Positions 1-8,861 of a stretch of 64,000 nt of DNA are shown here, in pieces. Each line of letters opens with the position of its first letter. Position 1 is the first letter of the stretch. The notes under the pieces are model-generated. The model had not been told where the DNA came from. It did not search any database and worked only from the letters and a program-made list of their open reading frames with translations. This DNA is from UKL13-2 sp040006575 (lineage in GTDB: Bacteria; Pseudomonadota; Gammaproteobacteria; Burkholderiales; Usitatibacteraceae), in NCBI GenBank assembly GCA_040006575.1, contig JBDTWS010000001.1:1-64000 (forward strand). The letters are read 5' to 3'. The translations under genes were made by a program, and so were the position numbers.

Positions 1-271
1 CAGGGTCAGACAAGCCTCAGCGGCTTTTCATTGCTTGGTAGACTGGTGCAATGAATCGGCTCAGCGGGGATACTTTCAGCCGTATTAGGCGGCGCGTCGC
101 ACTTATGCTGGGTGTAGGCCCCTGAAAATATCTGCGGCTGTGTATGCGTATGCGGCTGTGTATGCAGCTGTGTATGCGAATGCGTATACAACAAAATCGG
201 TAACCGTTCTTGGGTAGCGTCTTTCAAGTTGTACCCTTCACATCACGCAAATCAAAATCCGGCAGCAGTGC
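1..271. other. Left-edge non-coding stretch
   Basis: No gene is supported here. The stretch holds a hexamer-based minisatellite (listed separately) and the upstream region of the GrpB-family gene. A minus-strand frame at 6-227 reads through the minisatellite and yields His-Thr-Gln repeats. It looks like a by-product of the repeat rather than a protein, although a GAAGGG lies just upstream of its TTG start. Confidence 0.5.
133..186. repeat. Degenerate hexamer tandem array, nine units
   Basis: Nine consecutive hexamers of the form TGYRNM can be read: TGCGGC, TGTGTA, TGCGTA, TGCGGC, TGTGTA, TGCAGC, TGTGTA, TGCGAA, TGCGTA. The 12-mer TGCGGCTGTGTA occurs twice, and a third time with one change. 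It resembles a small minisatellite prone to slippage. Confidence 0.8.
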
Positions 272-759
272 ATGAACCTGTACCCAGCCAGTGAATATCA
301 AGCTACCGCCATTCGACTTTTCAACGAGTGTGCAAAGGAAGTATTTCGTGCCCTGCCATTCGCACGGGTTGAGCATGTTGGCTCGTCATCAATCCCTGGC
401 GCAATTTCCAAAGGCGACCTGGACATTTGCGTCGTAGTGCCTGGCGGCTTGCATGAAAACGCGGTAACGGTGCTTGAGGCAATCGGTTACCGCATCAAAC
501 CTGACACCCTGCGAACACCGGAACTTTGCATGCTGGAGTCACCGAGAGAAGATGCGGATATTGCCTTGCAGCTCATTGCGGCGGGCTCAAAGTTTGAATT
601 CTTCATGCGGTTCCGTGATGCGCTTTGCGCCCAGCCGCTGCTGGTTGAGCAATACAACAAGGTGAAGTTGCTGGCGAAAGACAGGAGCGATACTGCCTAT
701 CGCGAGGAGAAAAGCAAAAAAGCAAATTTATTGAGGCCGTGCTCAACCGGCTCGCCTGA
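272..759 (+). pseudogene. GrpB/UPF0157-family nucleotidyltransferase-like protein, frameshifted near the 3' end
   Basis: The N-terminal 150 residues match the GrpB (UPF0157) family, a small nucleotidyltransferase-fold family of uncertain substrate. The signature VEHVGSSSIPG lies near residue 33 and is followed by KGDLDICV. The uninterrupted frame runs on to 982, but after about residue 150 it turns into arginine-rich nonsense. A -1 shift in the six-A run near 715-721 restores the family ending SKFIEAVLNRLA and a TGA at 757-759. That gives about 162 aa, the usual size. Either the gene is mutated or the homopolymer was misread. The start at 272 has only a weak ribosome site. It precedes secD with no obvious functional link. 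Confidence 0.75.
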
Positions 760-1005
760 CGGGCGATACCCGCAGGTATTGGGTCACTCCGTGTCCAGCC
801 GGCGTTTTCGGGATGAGGATTGGCGGCGCGACAGGATTATTTTCACACTCACCTTGAATTCCACACGATTAGACAAACGTAGACGCAGTTGTGCTCGAAA
901 GGCAGCCCGGTACAAATCCACCACCTGCATTGAATCCCGGGACGCTTCATTCCTCGGCTGTCAAACGCGTTACAGACAATAGTCGCTGCAGATTTCGAGG
1001 TCTCC

Positions 1006-2889
1006 ATGAATAAATATCCTGCTTGGAAATACGTTGTCATAACCATTGCACTGGTTGTCGCGTTTCTGTACACGTTGCCCAATTTCTACAGCACGGTTCC
1101 CGCCGTCCAGGTCGTTGGATTGCGCACGGCCAAGGTAGATGCCGGCACACAGAAAACGGTTGAGGACGCGCTCAAAAATGCCGGGGTCGACGTCTCAAGC
1201 ATTGCGCTCGAGGGCGAAGTACTCAGGGCAAGATTCAAGGATAACGGCTCGCAGTTCCACGCTCGCGAAATCATCCAGAAAAGTGTCGGGCGCAGCTTTA
1301 GCGTAGCACTCAGCCTGGTATCAAATTCACCGGCATGGCTCACGAAAATAAACGCATTGCCAATGTATCTCGGCCTCGATCTGCAAGGCGGCGTGCATTT
1401 CCTGCTCCAGGTAAACATGAAAGCGGCCATCGAGAAAACGGCAGAGAGATATGCCGGCGATATTCGTGCGTTGCTGCGCGACAAGAAAATTTTCTATACC
1501 GGTGTATCCCGAGAAGCCGACCGGGTGACTGTCAAGTTCAAGGAGCAGCCGGATGCGGCACGTGCGCAACAGGAAATAATCTCAGCATTTCCTGACCTGC
1601 AAGTGCGCCAGGCTGAAGCGAACGGGGAAATTATCCTGACCGCCATCACCAAGCCCGAGACACTCCGGTCGTTCCAGGATGGCGTGCTGCAGCAGAACAT
1701 CACTGCGCTCAGGAAGCGCGTCAATGAACTGGGCGTTTCCGAGCCTATTGTCCAGCAACAGGGGCCGGACCGCATTCTCGTTCAACTGGCCGGCGTCCAC
1801 GATCCGGCAAATGCCAAGGAGATTATTGGCCGCACAGCGTCGCTTGAAGTGAGGCTCGTCGAAGAAGAACACGCGGTGTCGCGAGGCAAGGATGCCTTCG
1901 CGCGATACCGATCGGAGCCGGCGCCATTTGGCACTGAAAAAATTTTGGATGTGGACGGCTATCCCGTACTGGTTTCGAAGAATGTCGCTTTCACCGGCGA
2001 CCGCATTGCCGATGCGCAACCCGGCATCGAACAGCAGAATGGCAACGGGCCGATCGTCAACGTGACACTTGACAATGCCGGTGGTCGCGCGATGACCGCA
2101 ATCACGCGGGGCAACGTAGGCAAGAGAATGGCGATCGTCATGATCGAGAAGGACAGGCCCGAGGTGTTGACCTGGCCGAATATCAGCATGGAACTCGGGG
2201 CGCGCTTTTATATTTCCGGGATGCCCAACACCCAGGAAGCCAAGAACCTCGCGCTACTTTTGCGTGCAGGTGCACTAGCTGCCCCGATGGAAATCATTGA
2301 GGAACGGACTATCGGGCCAAGCCTCGGCGCGGACAATATCGAGAAGGGCAAGAATTCGCTGTTGATTGGATTCGCGCTGATCACATCTTTCATGATCGCC
2401 TACTACATGCTCTTCGGCGTGATATCTGTCACTGCGCTGGCTTGCAACCTGTTTTTCCTGGTCGCGCTGTTGTCCATGGTGCAGGTCACACTGACATTGC
2501 CCGGCATCGCAGCCATTGCCCTGGCCCTCGGCATGGCCATTGACGCCAACGTGCTGATCAATGAACGAATACGCGAAGAATTGCGCAACGGCATGTCACC
2601 GCAAATGGCCATCCAGGCCGGCTATGACCGTGCGTTGGACACGATCATCGATTCGAACATCACCACGCTCATCGTTGGGCTCGCGCTCTTGATCTGGGGC
2701 TCGGGGCCGGTGCGTGGTTTTGCTGTTGTGCATTGCCTGGGAATCCTCACGTCAGCATTCAGCGCCGTGATGGTGTCGCGCGGTTTGGTGAACCTGATCT
2801 ATGGCGGCAGGAAAAAGATCGACAGGCTTTCAATCGGCAACGTGGCGTGGCATTCACGAAGCGGCAATGAAGGGCTGTTCGCCCGATAA
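1006..2889 (+). CDS. secD: Protein translocase subunit SecD (orphan copy)
   Basis: SecD works with SecF in the inner membrane and uses the proton motive force to help complete Sec-dependent export. Visible features are an N-terminal membrane segment (residues about 7-25), the conserved GLDLQGGVHFLL near residue 125, a large periplasmic P1 region, and a C-terminal RND-type membrane bundle from about residue 445 that includes GMAIDANVLINERIREE. At 627 aa it is full length for proteobacterial SecD. The start is supported by GAGG five bases upstream of ATG. Neither yajC upstream nor secF downstream is present, and a methyltransferase gene follows instead. This may therefore be a second, dispersed secD paralogue, or a rearranged operon. 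The last 15 or so residues, beyond the usual end, look atypical. Confidence 0.93.
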   Translation: MNKYPAWKYVVITIALVVAFLYTLPNFYSTVPAVQVVGLRTAKVDAGTQKTVEDALKNAGVDVSSIALEGEVLRARFKDNGSQFHAREIIQKSVGRSFSVALSLVSNSPAWLTKINALPMYLGLDLQGGVHFLLQVNMKAAIEKTAERYAGDIRALLRDKKIFYTGVSREADRVTVKFKEQPDAARAQQEIISAFPDLQVRQAEANGEIILTAITKPETLRSFQDGVLQQNITALRKRVNELGVSEPIVQQQGPDRILVQLAGVHDPANAKEIIGRTASLEVRLVEEEHAVSRGKDAFARYRSEPAPFGTEKILDVDGYPVLVSKNVAFTGDRIADAQPGIEQQNGNGPIVNVTLDNAGGRAMTAITRGNVGKRMAIVMIEKDRPEVLTWPNISMELGARFYISGMPNTQEAKNLALLLRAGALAAPMEIIEERTIGPSLGADNIEKGKNSLLIGFALITSFMIAYYMLFGVISVTALACNLFFLVALLSMVQVTLTLPGIAAIALALGMAIDANVLINERIREELRNGMSPQMAIQAGYDRALDTIIDSNITTLIVGLALLIWGSGPVRGFAVVHCLGILTSAFSAVMVSRGLVNLIYGGRKKIDRLSIGNVAWHSRSGNEGLFAR

Positions 2890-2957
2890 GAAACTGAGAA
2901 GCGCTGCATGAATCGCGATTCCACACGTTGCAGGAATTAATTTAAAATTTGAAAGGC

Positions 2958-3023
2958 AAACTCCAGCACCGGGGCGGCTTCCAGGGCAAAATATCTCGCT
3001 GAACCGCTCCAGCGCTTGAGTTT
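2958..3023. repeat. 66-bp imperfect palindrome, copy A
   Basis: Starts AAACTCCAGCACCGGGGCGG and ends GCGCTTGAGTTT, so the arms are imperfect inverses around an A/T-rich centre. The same layout recurs at 16710-16774, 20461-20526 and, in shortened form, 49412-49477. It sits between secD and the methyltransferase and could form an RNA hairpin. A REP-like or small MITE-like element is the most economical reading. Confidence 0.7.
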
Positions 3024-3121
3024 CAGATATGCAGCTTCGCGAAACCTGTCACGGTGCACTCACCTCGCCCTTTGACGGCACCAAAGTTCCGGTATATTCA
3101 AGACACAATCAGGGACTACAC

Positions 3122-3949
3122 ATGCCGCATGAAGTGATCGACAGGATCAACCTCAAGACGATGCGCGCGGCCGATACGGTGGCGCAATACAGTACATCCG
3201 AAAAACTCAGGTTGCATGAGCAGGCGGCATTGGCCTCGGTTGCCGACGAAGTGAGGGGCCAGGCAATCCTGGATATTGGCGTCGGCGCCGGTCGCACCGT
3301 GGTGCCGCTGCTCGCGATCAGCGCTGACTACCTGGCCATCGACTACAGCCCCGAAATGGTGGCCGCCTGCCGCGCGCGTTTTCCGGACGTGAAAGTTGCA
3401 TTTGGCGACGCACGGGATCTATCCACGATCGCGGGCGATTCAATTTCCCTGGCCGTGTTCAGCTGCAATGGCATCAGCATGGTCGGGCATGAAGACCGGC
3501 TCGCCATCATTCGGGAAGTGCAGCGCGTATTGAAGCCTGGTGGCGTGTTTGTTTTCACCACCTACAATCTCGGCAGCGCGGAAGCTACGCGCGGATTTCG
3601 CCTGCCGGATATGGAATTCAGCGCGAATCCGCTGCGCCTGGCCGTACGCCTGGCCCGCCTTTCGCGCGACACCGCCATCAGCTTCATGCAACGCCGCCGC
3701 AACTTGCGGCACGAACTGCGTACGCCACATTACGCCATCGTCAATGACCGCTGCCACAACTACGGTGTGATGCTTTATTACATCACTTTGTCGAGTCAAC
3801 GCCAGCAACTGGCGGATGCCGGATTTGAGGCGCAAGCGACCGCCTACGACAACAAAGGCGGGCTGATTGTCAACGACACGCCTTGCGATTCCATGGCCAT
3901 CGTGGCGAGAAAGCCACGGCGCGCGGCTTCGGCCGCGTCAGGTTCCTAA
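3122..3949 (+). CDS. Class I SAM-dependent methyltransferase
   Basis: A Rossmann-fold methyltransferase of the Methyltransf_11/25 type with unknown substrate. Motif I, ILDIGVGAGRT, lies about 50 residues from the start and is followed by the acidic residue of the second strand (AIDYSPEMV), the motif II region FSCNGISMVG and the post-motif VLKPGGVFVFTTY. The C-terminal 110 residues (NPLRLAVRLARLSRDTAISFMQRR region) have no motif that I recognise. The start at 3122 is preferred over the longer frame from 3029 because AGGG stands about eight bases before it, while the 3029 start lacks a ribosome site. Its stop overlaps that of the convergent deacetylase-like gene by 4 bp. A decayed partial copy of the 3' half lies at 7393-7787. 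Confidence 0.85.
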   Translation: MPHEVIDRINLKTMRAADTVAQYSTSEKLRLHEQAALASVADEVRGQAILDIGVGAGRTVVPLLAISADYLAIDYSPEMVAACRARFPDVKVAFGDARDLSTIAGDSISLAVFSCNGISMVGHEDRLAIIREVQRVLKPGGVFVFTTYNLGSAEATRGFRLPDMEFSANPLRLAVRLARLSRDTAISFMQRRRNLRHELRTPHYAIVNDRCHNYGVMLYYITLSSQRQQLADAGFEAQATAYDNKGGLIVNDTPCDSMAIVARKPRRAASAASGS

Positions 3950-6114
3950 GGTCCCAGCGCTGCGGCCAGCCGCATTTTCACGCCCGAAATATCGGCGGCA
4001 CCAATGAAGCCGGTCGTATTCACGTCGTACATAAAGTTTTCTGTGCGCGCAACCTCCCCTGCACGCGCCTTCACCGCAGTAACATCGATTGCAGAAACGG
4101 ATCGATCGCCGTTCACGTCACCCAGCAAGAAACCCACGCTGGCCGTGACGGCAGTCGCACCGCCATTGACGTGGGCCAGCGTAACAGCGACGCGTGATTT
4201 GTCGGGAACTGCCGACAGCGTTACCACCACTGTCATGCCTGCAGCCGCTGCCGTGGCTGTACCGATGGCCATGCCGGCACTATCCTCCACCGTCACGGTG
4301 CCGGCGGAGGTGATGACGGTGTCGAAGGCGAAGATGAGGACGTGTCCCGCGCCTATGGCGCGAGGCTCAATCGTGACCGCGCCCGTGACAGGCTGCGTTG
4401 AATCGACTGCAAGGCTGAAGTCTCCCGCCGCGCCATGTGTTTTGCGCGAGACCACCGAGGCCAGCAAAGGTGTGGCCGGCAGCGCGGCAACAAGCTGGCT
4501 CGGTGAAGTCCAGGTATAGCCCAGCGCGGTCATCCCTTCCACCAGGTTTTTGAAGTCCTGAAGACCCGGCTTGCCGATGTCGGGCTCCAGCCAGAACGGG
4601 TGGAAGAAGAATGAGGCAAAGCCATCTCGCACCGTCAACGCGTATTGCGCATTTATGTACAGGTCCTGCCATGTGTAATTGAAATTGGACGCGGGGTCGA
4701 TATCGCTGATGTCGTACTCGATGTTGCCCAGGTTTTCCGGGATGATGCGTTGCCCGTAATAATCCTTGTTGATGATGTACGGAAAAATTTGCCCCACCGC
4801 AAAATCCTTGCCGGGCGCGGCGATGAAACTTGGATTGTCTGCGGTGTAGTAGACGACTCGCTGGTAGGTGGTCGGAAATTTGGCTGGCACTGCTTTGTAT
4901 GAAAGTGCCGACCCCTGGTAGTGCGGGGCCTCCCAGACAGTAGTCGGGTAACCATTGGCGGCGAGATCTGCCAGCCCCGCGTCGTAGCGGCCCGACGCCC
5001 ATGCAATCGAATCTTCCGCGACCGGCGAATTGGTGACCATGTTCCAGAATTCGTAATCGTCGCTCGAGACACCCGTGTAAATATTCTCGATGTTGCTGTA
5101 CTGGTGGGTATAGCCATGCATGACGATTTCAGCACCGCGCGCCTTGCCGTAGTCAAGCGCTGTCCTGAGATTGGTTGCAGCCGACAAGGGAATCGTCAGT
5201 GGGACGCCGTCGTTATATGCGCCGAGTGAATCAACGTATTTGGGTACGGTAGCAATGGAAAACGGAATCTGCCTGCCCTGGAGGTAGTCCGACAATGTCT
5301 TCATCGCCGCGACACTGACCATGGCATCGACATCCTCCAGCCGTACCATGGCGCGATGATTTTCCGCGTGATTTACACCCAGTATGTCGTGCAGCATGTC
5401 GGTGAGTACAAGGTAACGGTCGCGCGGCCCGATGTAGCTGAACGGCATGTCCGCGATATACCAGAACTTGCCGGAGCGCACGATGTAAGGCACCTCCTCA
5501 GCGGTGGTCGGGTTACGAATGCTTACCAGGGCGCTTGCCTTGGCGGGGTCGGTAATGCTTATCTGGCCGATGTCGGGATCGGCATTCACCTGGTTGGCAA
5601 CGCTATCGTAGGCGTAGTACTTGACGAAGTCCTTGTTCTTGTAGGCGATGGTGTCAAAAAATCCTGGCGCGGGATCGGCCGCTGTCGGCACCGCATTCAA
5701 CCCGCGCAGGCCGTCCAGGCTGAAGCCGTATTGTTGTGCAAAGCCGTATTGCGCGTCCCAGGTGAACTGCCACAGGTTGTAGTTAAACCAGACCACCGTT
5801 TTCGCCGACGCCTTGATATCGGCCAGTAAGTTTGCCGGGACCGGGTTGTTGTAATACGCGCCGAGGTAGAAGGTCGCGTCGTAGGCGTTCAACTTGCCTG
5901 CCGAATATAGCTGGACCGGCAACATATCGGCATCGCTGTCGAAATGGGAAAGCAGGTTTTTCAGCATGATCGCGTAGGCGAAGCCCAGCTTTTCGTACTC
6001 CGCTGCCGGTGGCGCGTCGTAAAGGATCAGTGTCTTCAGCGGCGCTTGGGCGTGCGCGAATGTCGCCATCACGACCAAGGCGATGCCAATGAAATGGCGG
6101 AGGAGGTTTTTCAA
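3946..6114 (-). CDS. Secreted DUF2334 polysaccharide-deacetylase-like protein with dockerin-like C-terminus
   Basis: A 722-aa exported protein with signal peptide MKNLLRHFIGIALVVMATFA ending at AHA. Residues about 250-530 resemble DUF2334, a relative of the NodB-type polysaccharide deacetylases: RLEDVDAMVS carries the acidic pair, IVMHGYTHQY carries the histidines and VWEAPHYQG follows. From about residue 550 comes a module shared with the three giant cytochrome/Ig proteins downstream: SRKTHG, then IEPR, then GDVNGDRSVSAIDVTAVKAR and a second repeat YDVNTTGFIGAADISGVKMR. This pair resembles type I dockerin calcium loops. The start is TTG without a clear ribosome site, so it is uncertain. The likely role is modification of an extracellular or cell-wall polysaccharide, inferred from family only. 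The gene lies 20 bp downstream of a small secreted-protein gene. Confidence 0.8.
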   Translation of the reverse strand: MKNLLRHFIGIALVVMATFAHAQAPLKTLILYDAPPAAEYEKLGFAYAIMLKNLLSHFDSDADMLPVQLYSAGKLNAYDATFYLGAYYNNPVPANLLADIKASAKTVVWFNYNLWQFTWDAQYGFAQQYGFSLDGLRGLNAVPTAADPAPGFFDTIAYKNKDFVKYYAYDSVANQVNADPDIGQISITDPAKASALVSIRNPTTAEEVPYIVRSGKFWYIADMPFSYIGPRDRYLVLTDMLHDILGVNHAENHRAMVRLEDVDAMVSVAAMKTLSDYLQGRQIPFSIATVPKYVDSLGAYNDGVPLTIPLSAATNLRTALDYGKARGAEIVMHGYTHQYSNIENIYTGVSSDDYEFWNMVTNSPVAEDSIAWASGRYDAGLADLAANGYPTTVWEAPHYQGSALSYKAVPAKFPTTYQRVVYYTADNPSFIAAPGKDFAVGQIFPYIINKDYYGQRIIPENLGNIEYDISDIDPASNFNYTWQDLYINAQYALTVRDGFASFFFHPFWLEPDIGKPGLQDFKNLVEGMTALGYTWTSPSQLVAALPATPLLASVVSRKTHGAAGDFSLAVDSTQPVTGAVTIEPRAIGAGHVLIFAFDTVITSAGTVTVEDSAGMAIGTATAAAAGMTVVVTLSAVPDKSRVAVTLAHVNGGATAVTASVGFLLGDVNGDRSVSAIDVTAVKARAGEVARTENFMYDVNTTGFIGAADISGVKMRLAAALGP

Positions 6115-6134
6115 GAATGCTCGAGTTGAGAGAG

Positions 6135-6419
6135 TCAGTTGGGCTTCGGTTTGTCTTTCCTAGCGTCCGCGTCATCCGTTTCGTCGCGCTTCGAGTCGAC
6201 GTGCGCAGGATCCTTCGCCACTTTCACCTTGCGCAGGTGCGCGTGCTTCAGCAATCGGGTGACGTCCTTCGACTGACCCGGTTCAACCTTGATCAGCGCC
6301 GAGCCGGGCGGCCGCACCGGTGGCAGGACTACCGCGACGGCGGGCAGCGCCATCACAGCAACGATGCAGTGCACCAGGAACGCGATCTGCCGACGCAGCC
6401 TTCTCGCGCTTTCGTACAT
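6135..6419 (-). CDS. Small hypothetical exported or membrane-anchored protein
   Basis: I do not recognise this 94-aa protein. It begins MYESARRLRRQIAFLVHC and has one hydrophobic segment (residues about 11-32, ending in a proline-rich stretch) that could be a signal anchor. The tail is very charged (KRDETDDADARKDKPKPN). The frame could extend to 6551, but the start at 6419 has an excellent GAGAGG nine bases upstream. It sits 20 bp ahead of the DUF2334 gene on the same strand, so the two are probably co-transcribed. Confidence 0.5.
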   Translation of the reverse strand: MYESARRLRRQIAFLVHCIVAVMALPAVAVVLPPVRPPGSALIKVEPGQSKDVTRLLKHAHLRKVKVAKDPAHVDSKRDETDDADARKDKPKPN

Positions 6420-6777
6420 GGGGACACGCCTCTCAGCGCGTGTGCTGCGAAAAATTCGGCGCTCCACGCTTACCGTGATGTCCCGGTTCATGGCGTTTTC
6501 ATTGGTCAATGCGGCCCTCAATAGCGTGCGCTGTGGCGGCCGGCTCAGCATCAGGATGGTCAGGTCTGACGCAGGCGGCCAGTCGCAGCTTGGCCAAAAT
6601 GCGCGAGCACGGGAATAGGCGGACCCTTGATTGTGTTGTCACCTACCGCATGAAACGTTGTAGGCGCATCGGCCGCATGCGGTGGTGCGCGCGCCGGCGG
6701 GCGGCCAGCGGCACGAGTGGCGGAATCGCCGTGCTGCGTAAAATCAGCGTCGGCCGGTTTGACTAGCTACTATTTCA
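6420..6777. other. Intergenic stretch, no gene supported
   Basis: About 360 bases between the small exported-protein gene (its upstream region) and a decayed Ig-repeat remnant. Short plus-strand frames at 6289-6618 and 6509-6766 have arginine-rich compositions typical of shadow frames. I see no terminator or repeat here. Confidence 0.5.
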
Positions 6778-7391
6778 TCAATTGTCGCAGTTCATTCCAG
6801 CTGTCCCACACGTGACACTGCAGTTGTTGATGCCGGCCGGCACAGATGAAACGCTGCCGGTGCCGGTTCCCGCCTTCGACACCGTCAACTGGATTCCCGT
6901 GACATTGATGCTGATGGCCAGCGTGCCGGTACCGCCGGCATTGCCGGCGCTGATGGTGACGCTGTAGTTGCCGATGGCCGTCGGCATGCCGTAAATCCGG
7001 CCGGTGTTGACGTTGAGGAACAGCCCCGGCGGTAAAGTTGTCGCGCCGTAGAGCGTGGGCGTGTTGGTGCCACTGATGAAATAGGAGAACGAGAAGCCGA
7101 CCGTCGCCATGGCCGACGCAGAACTGCTTACCACCGGAGCTGTAGGAGTGGCGATGACCACAGTTGCGGTGCGTGTGTCGGTCGACAGTCCCGTAATGGG
7201 ACTGCTTGCGCGATAGCTGAAAGAGTCAGCGCCGGTCTGTCCCGCGAACGGCGTGTAGGTCGCCGTGGTGCCGGCGAACGTCATCGTACCTTTGCCCGGC
7301 GCAGACACCCGCGACAGCGTCGTCTACGTGCCGGTGCCGAGGGTGATATTGGGAATGGCGATGGAGGTGCCGCCGCTGAGAGCCACTGCTC
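6778..7391 (-). pseudogene. Remnant of a cytochrome/Ig-repeat giant gene
   Basis: Read on the minus strand from about 7391, the translation begins GGTSIAIPNITLGTGT, meets an in-frame TAG at 7324-7326, and resumes as TTLSRVSAPGKGT through a Big_9-like unit (ATYTPFAGQTGADSFSYRAS), a putative-Ig unit (TLYGATTLPPGLFLNVNTG) and LTVSKAGTGTGSVSSVPAG. It then stops at 6778. This order matches residues about 775-955 of the intact 1252-aa protein. The signal peptide, heme domain and C-terminal module are missing, so this is a truncated paralogue with at least one nonsense codon. At its upstream edge it abuts a methyltransferase remnant on the opposite strand. Confidence 0.8.
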
Positions 7392-7392
7392 G

Positions 7393-7787
7393 GAAGCCGG
7401 GCGGCGTGCTTGTTTTCGCCACCTGCAATCTGGGCCGCGCGGAGGCTACGCGGGGATTTCGTCTTCCGGATATGCAGTTCAGCGCAAATCCGCTGCGCCT
7501 GGCGGTGCGGCTCGTTCGCCTGTCGCGCGACACGGTCATCAGTTTCATCCAGCGCCGGCGCAATCTTGTGCATGATTTGCGCACGCCGCACTACGCCATC
7601 GCCAATGACCGCTGCCACAACTACGGCGCGATGCTTTATTGCATCACGCTGGCAAGCCAGCGCCGGCAATTGGTGGCCGCAGGATTTCGCGCAGATGCGG
7701 TCGCCTATGACAGCATAGGGTAAGTTGATCGTCGATGACACGGTCTACGATTCCATGGCGTTCATCGCGAGAAAAATGGCGAGGTAG
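7393..7787 (+). pseudogene. Decayed 3' half of a SAM methyltransferase gene
   Basis: The plus-strand translation KPGGVLVFATCNLGRAEATR and the next hundred residues are closely similar to the C-terminal half of the intact methyltransferase at 3122-3949 (KPGGVFVFTTYNLGSAEATR). The copy lacks the SAM-binding N-terminal half. After AYDSIG the frame hits TAA, and a one-base shift restores GKLIVDDTVYDSMAFIARK, ending at TAG 7785-7787. It is therefore 5'-truncated and frameshifted. The two copies lie about 3.9 kb apart in the same orientation, indicating a partial duplication followed by decay. Confidence 0.85.
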
Positions 7788-7949
7788 CGATAGTCCGCAG
7801 ACCCGCGAAAGTCACGTGTTTCGTGCCTGGCGCAGCGCTGCGCCAACGCCGATTTCTTTCGGCCGTTTTTTGCGGGCCTCAATCGGCCCATTGCGACGTC
7901 CCGCCGGCATCAAACAAGCGCCATCGTTGACGCCTGCGCTTTACGGGCG

Positions 7950-8633
7950 CTACCGCGGCCCGCTCTCGCCCACTACTTTTATCAACTCCGCCCACTGCTC
8001 GACGCGAATCCGCGCCACCGGCTTGCTGCTTCCCTTCCCATCCGGCTGGTACACAATTACCTCGGCCAGTTCGAGGTGCATCCATTCTGCCTTGTTGGCC
8101 GACCCGTGAAGGTGCGAAACCATGATCACATTGGTTCCTGCGACGGGCAATTCAGCGAACAGGTTTGAGCGCGCGCCGGCGTAATCAAAACCCGGGATCG
8201 TGCCGAGCGGATTCAATCCCGCCGAGACTTCCGGTGTACCCAGACCCAGCCGCCTGGCCGTTTCCTGGTTGCGGCACGGTTCGGACGTAAGCACGCGGCT
8301 GACGGGAATTTTCAGTTGGCGAATGGCAGTGGCAACCGTATTGGTCTGTTCGATACCCTGCTGCTGCAGGCTGGGTCCGTCACAAACGGCGGTGTGTGGC
8401 GGAATCTGCAAGGCATGCCGCATGTAGAGATTGAATCCGCCTTTGCGCAATGCTTCAACCAGCGCCCTTCCCTTAATTTCCGTCGCCGGGTCGATCAGCG
8501 GAAGTGTTACCTTCGGCGCGCCGTTCGCTTGATTCGAGGCCGGCGGAACCGGGTCGATCAGGGACGGCTGGGCATGCAAAGTGTTGAACGACGCCGCGCA
8601 CAACAGGCAAAGCGTGAAAGCGATTCTCTTCAA
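7950..8633 (-). CDS. Secreted histidine phosphatase family protein
   Basis: A member of the histidine phosphatase (phosphoglycerate mutase-like) superfamily, about 227 aa, with signal peptide KRIAFTLCLLCAASFNTLHA. The catalytic RHG motif appears as LYMRHAL. A conserved arginine lies in VLTSEPCRNQETARRLG and the second catalytic histidine in VIMVSHLHG. I chose a TTG start at 8633 because AAGGA lies eight bases upstream and it places the signal peptide at the very N-terminus. The frame itself extends to 8675. The substrate is unknown. It lies downstream of the giant gene cluster on the same strand but 230 bp away, so it may be a separate unit. Confidence 0.8.
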   Translation of the reverse strand: MKRIAFTLCLLCAASFNTLHAQPSLIDPVPPASNQANGAPKVTLPLIDPATEIKGRALVEALRKGGFNLYMRHALQIPPHTAVCDGPSLQQQGIEQTNTVATAIRQLKIPVSRVLTSEPCRNQETARRLGLGTPEVSAGLNPLGTIPGFDYAGARSNLFAELPVAGTNVIMVSHLHGSANKAEWMHLELAEVIVYQPDGKGSSKPVARIRVEQWAELIKVVGESGPR

Positions 8634-8861
8634 GATGATTTTCCTTTCTCGCAGGTAGACAGCGGATCTCGACAATCCCGAAAGGATACCTCGCGGTAAG
8701 CGTCAGTAGTGACGGTCGCGCGAAAGTGGCATTCGAACGTGCGAGGCAAACCGAACGCTGATTGGCATCGGCCGCGGACACCGGGAACAGGCGGGACAGA
8801 AGCGAACGGGCCCGAGCCCGTGCCGCTTCCGGATCGCTACCATTTCGCGTGGCGCCTGCCG

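Noticed and set aside
6..227. Minus-strand frame of 73 codons with His-Thr-Gln repeats
   Set aside because: The repetitive protein is simply the translation of the hexamer array, with no domain and no neighbour that supports it.
272..982. Programmed frameshift in the GrpB-family gene
   Set aside because: There is no downstream pseudoknot or conserved longer product to support it; mutation or homopolymer error is simpler.
6778..7787. Insertion sequence at the fossil junction
   Set aside because: No transposase, terminal inverted repeats or target duplication could be seen; the two pieces match resident genes.
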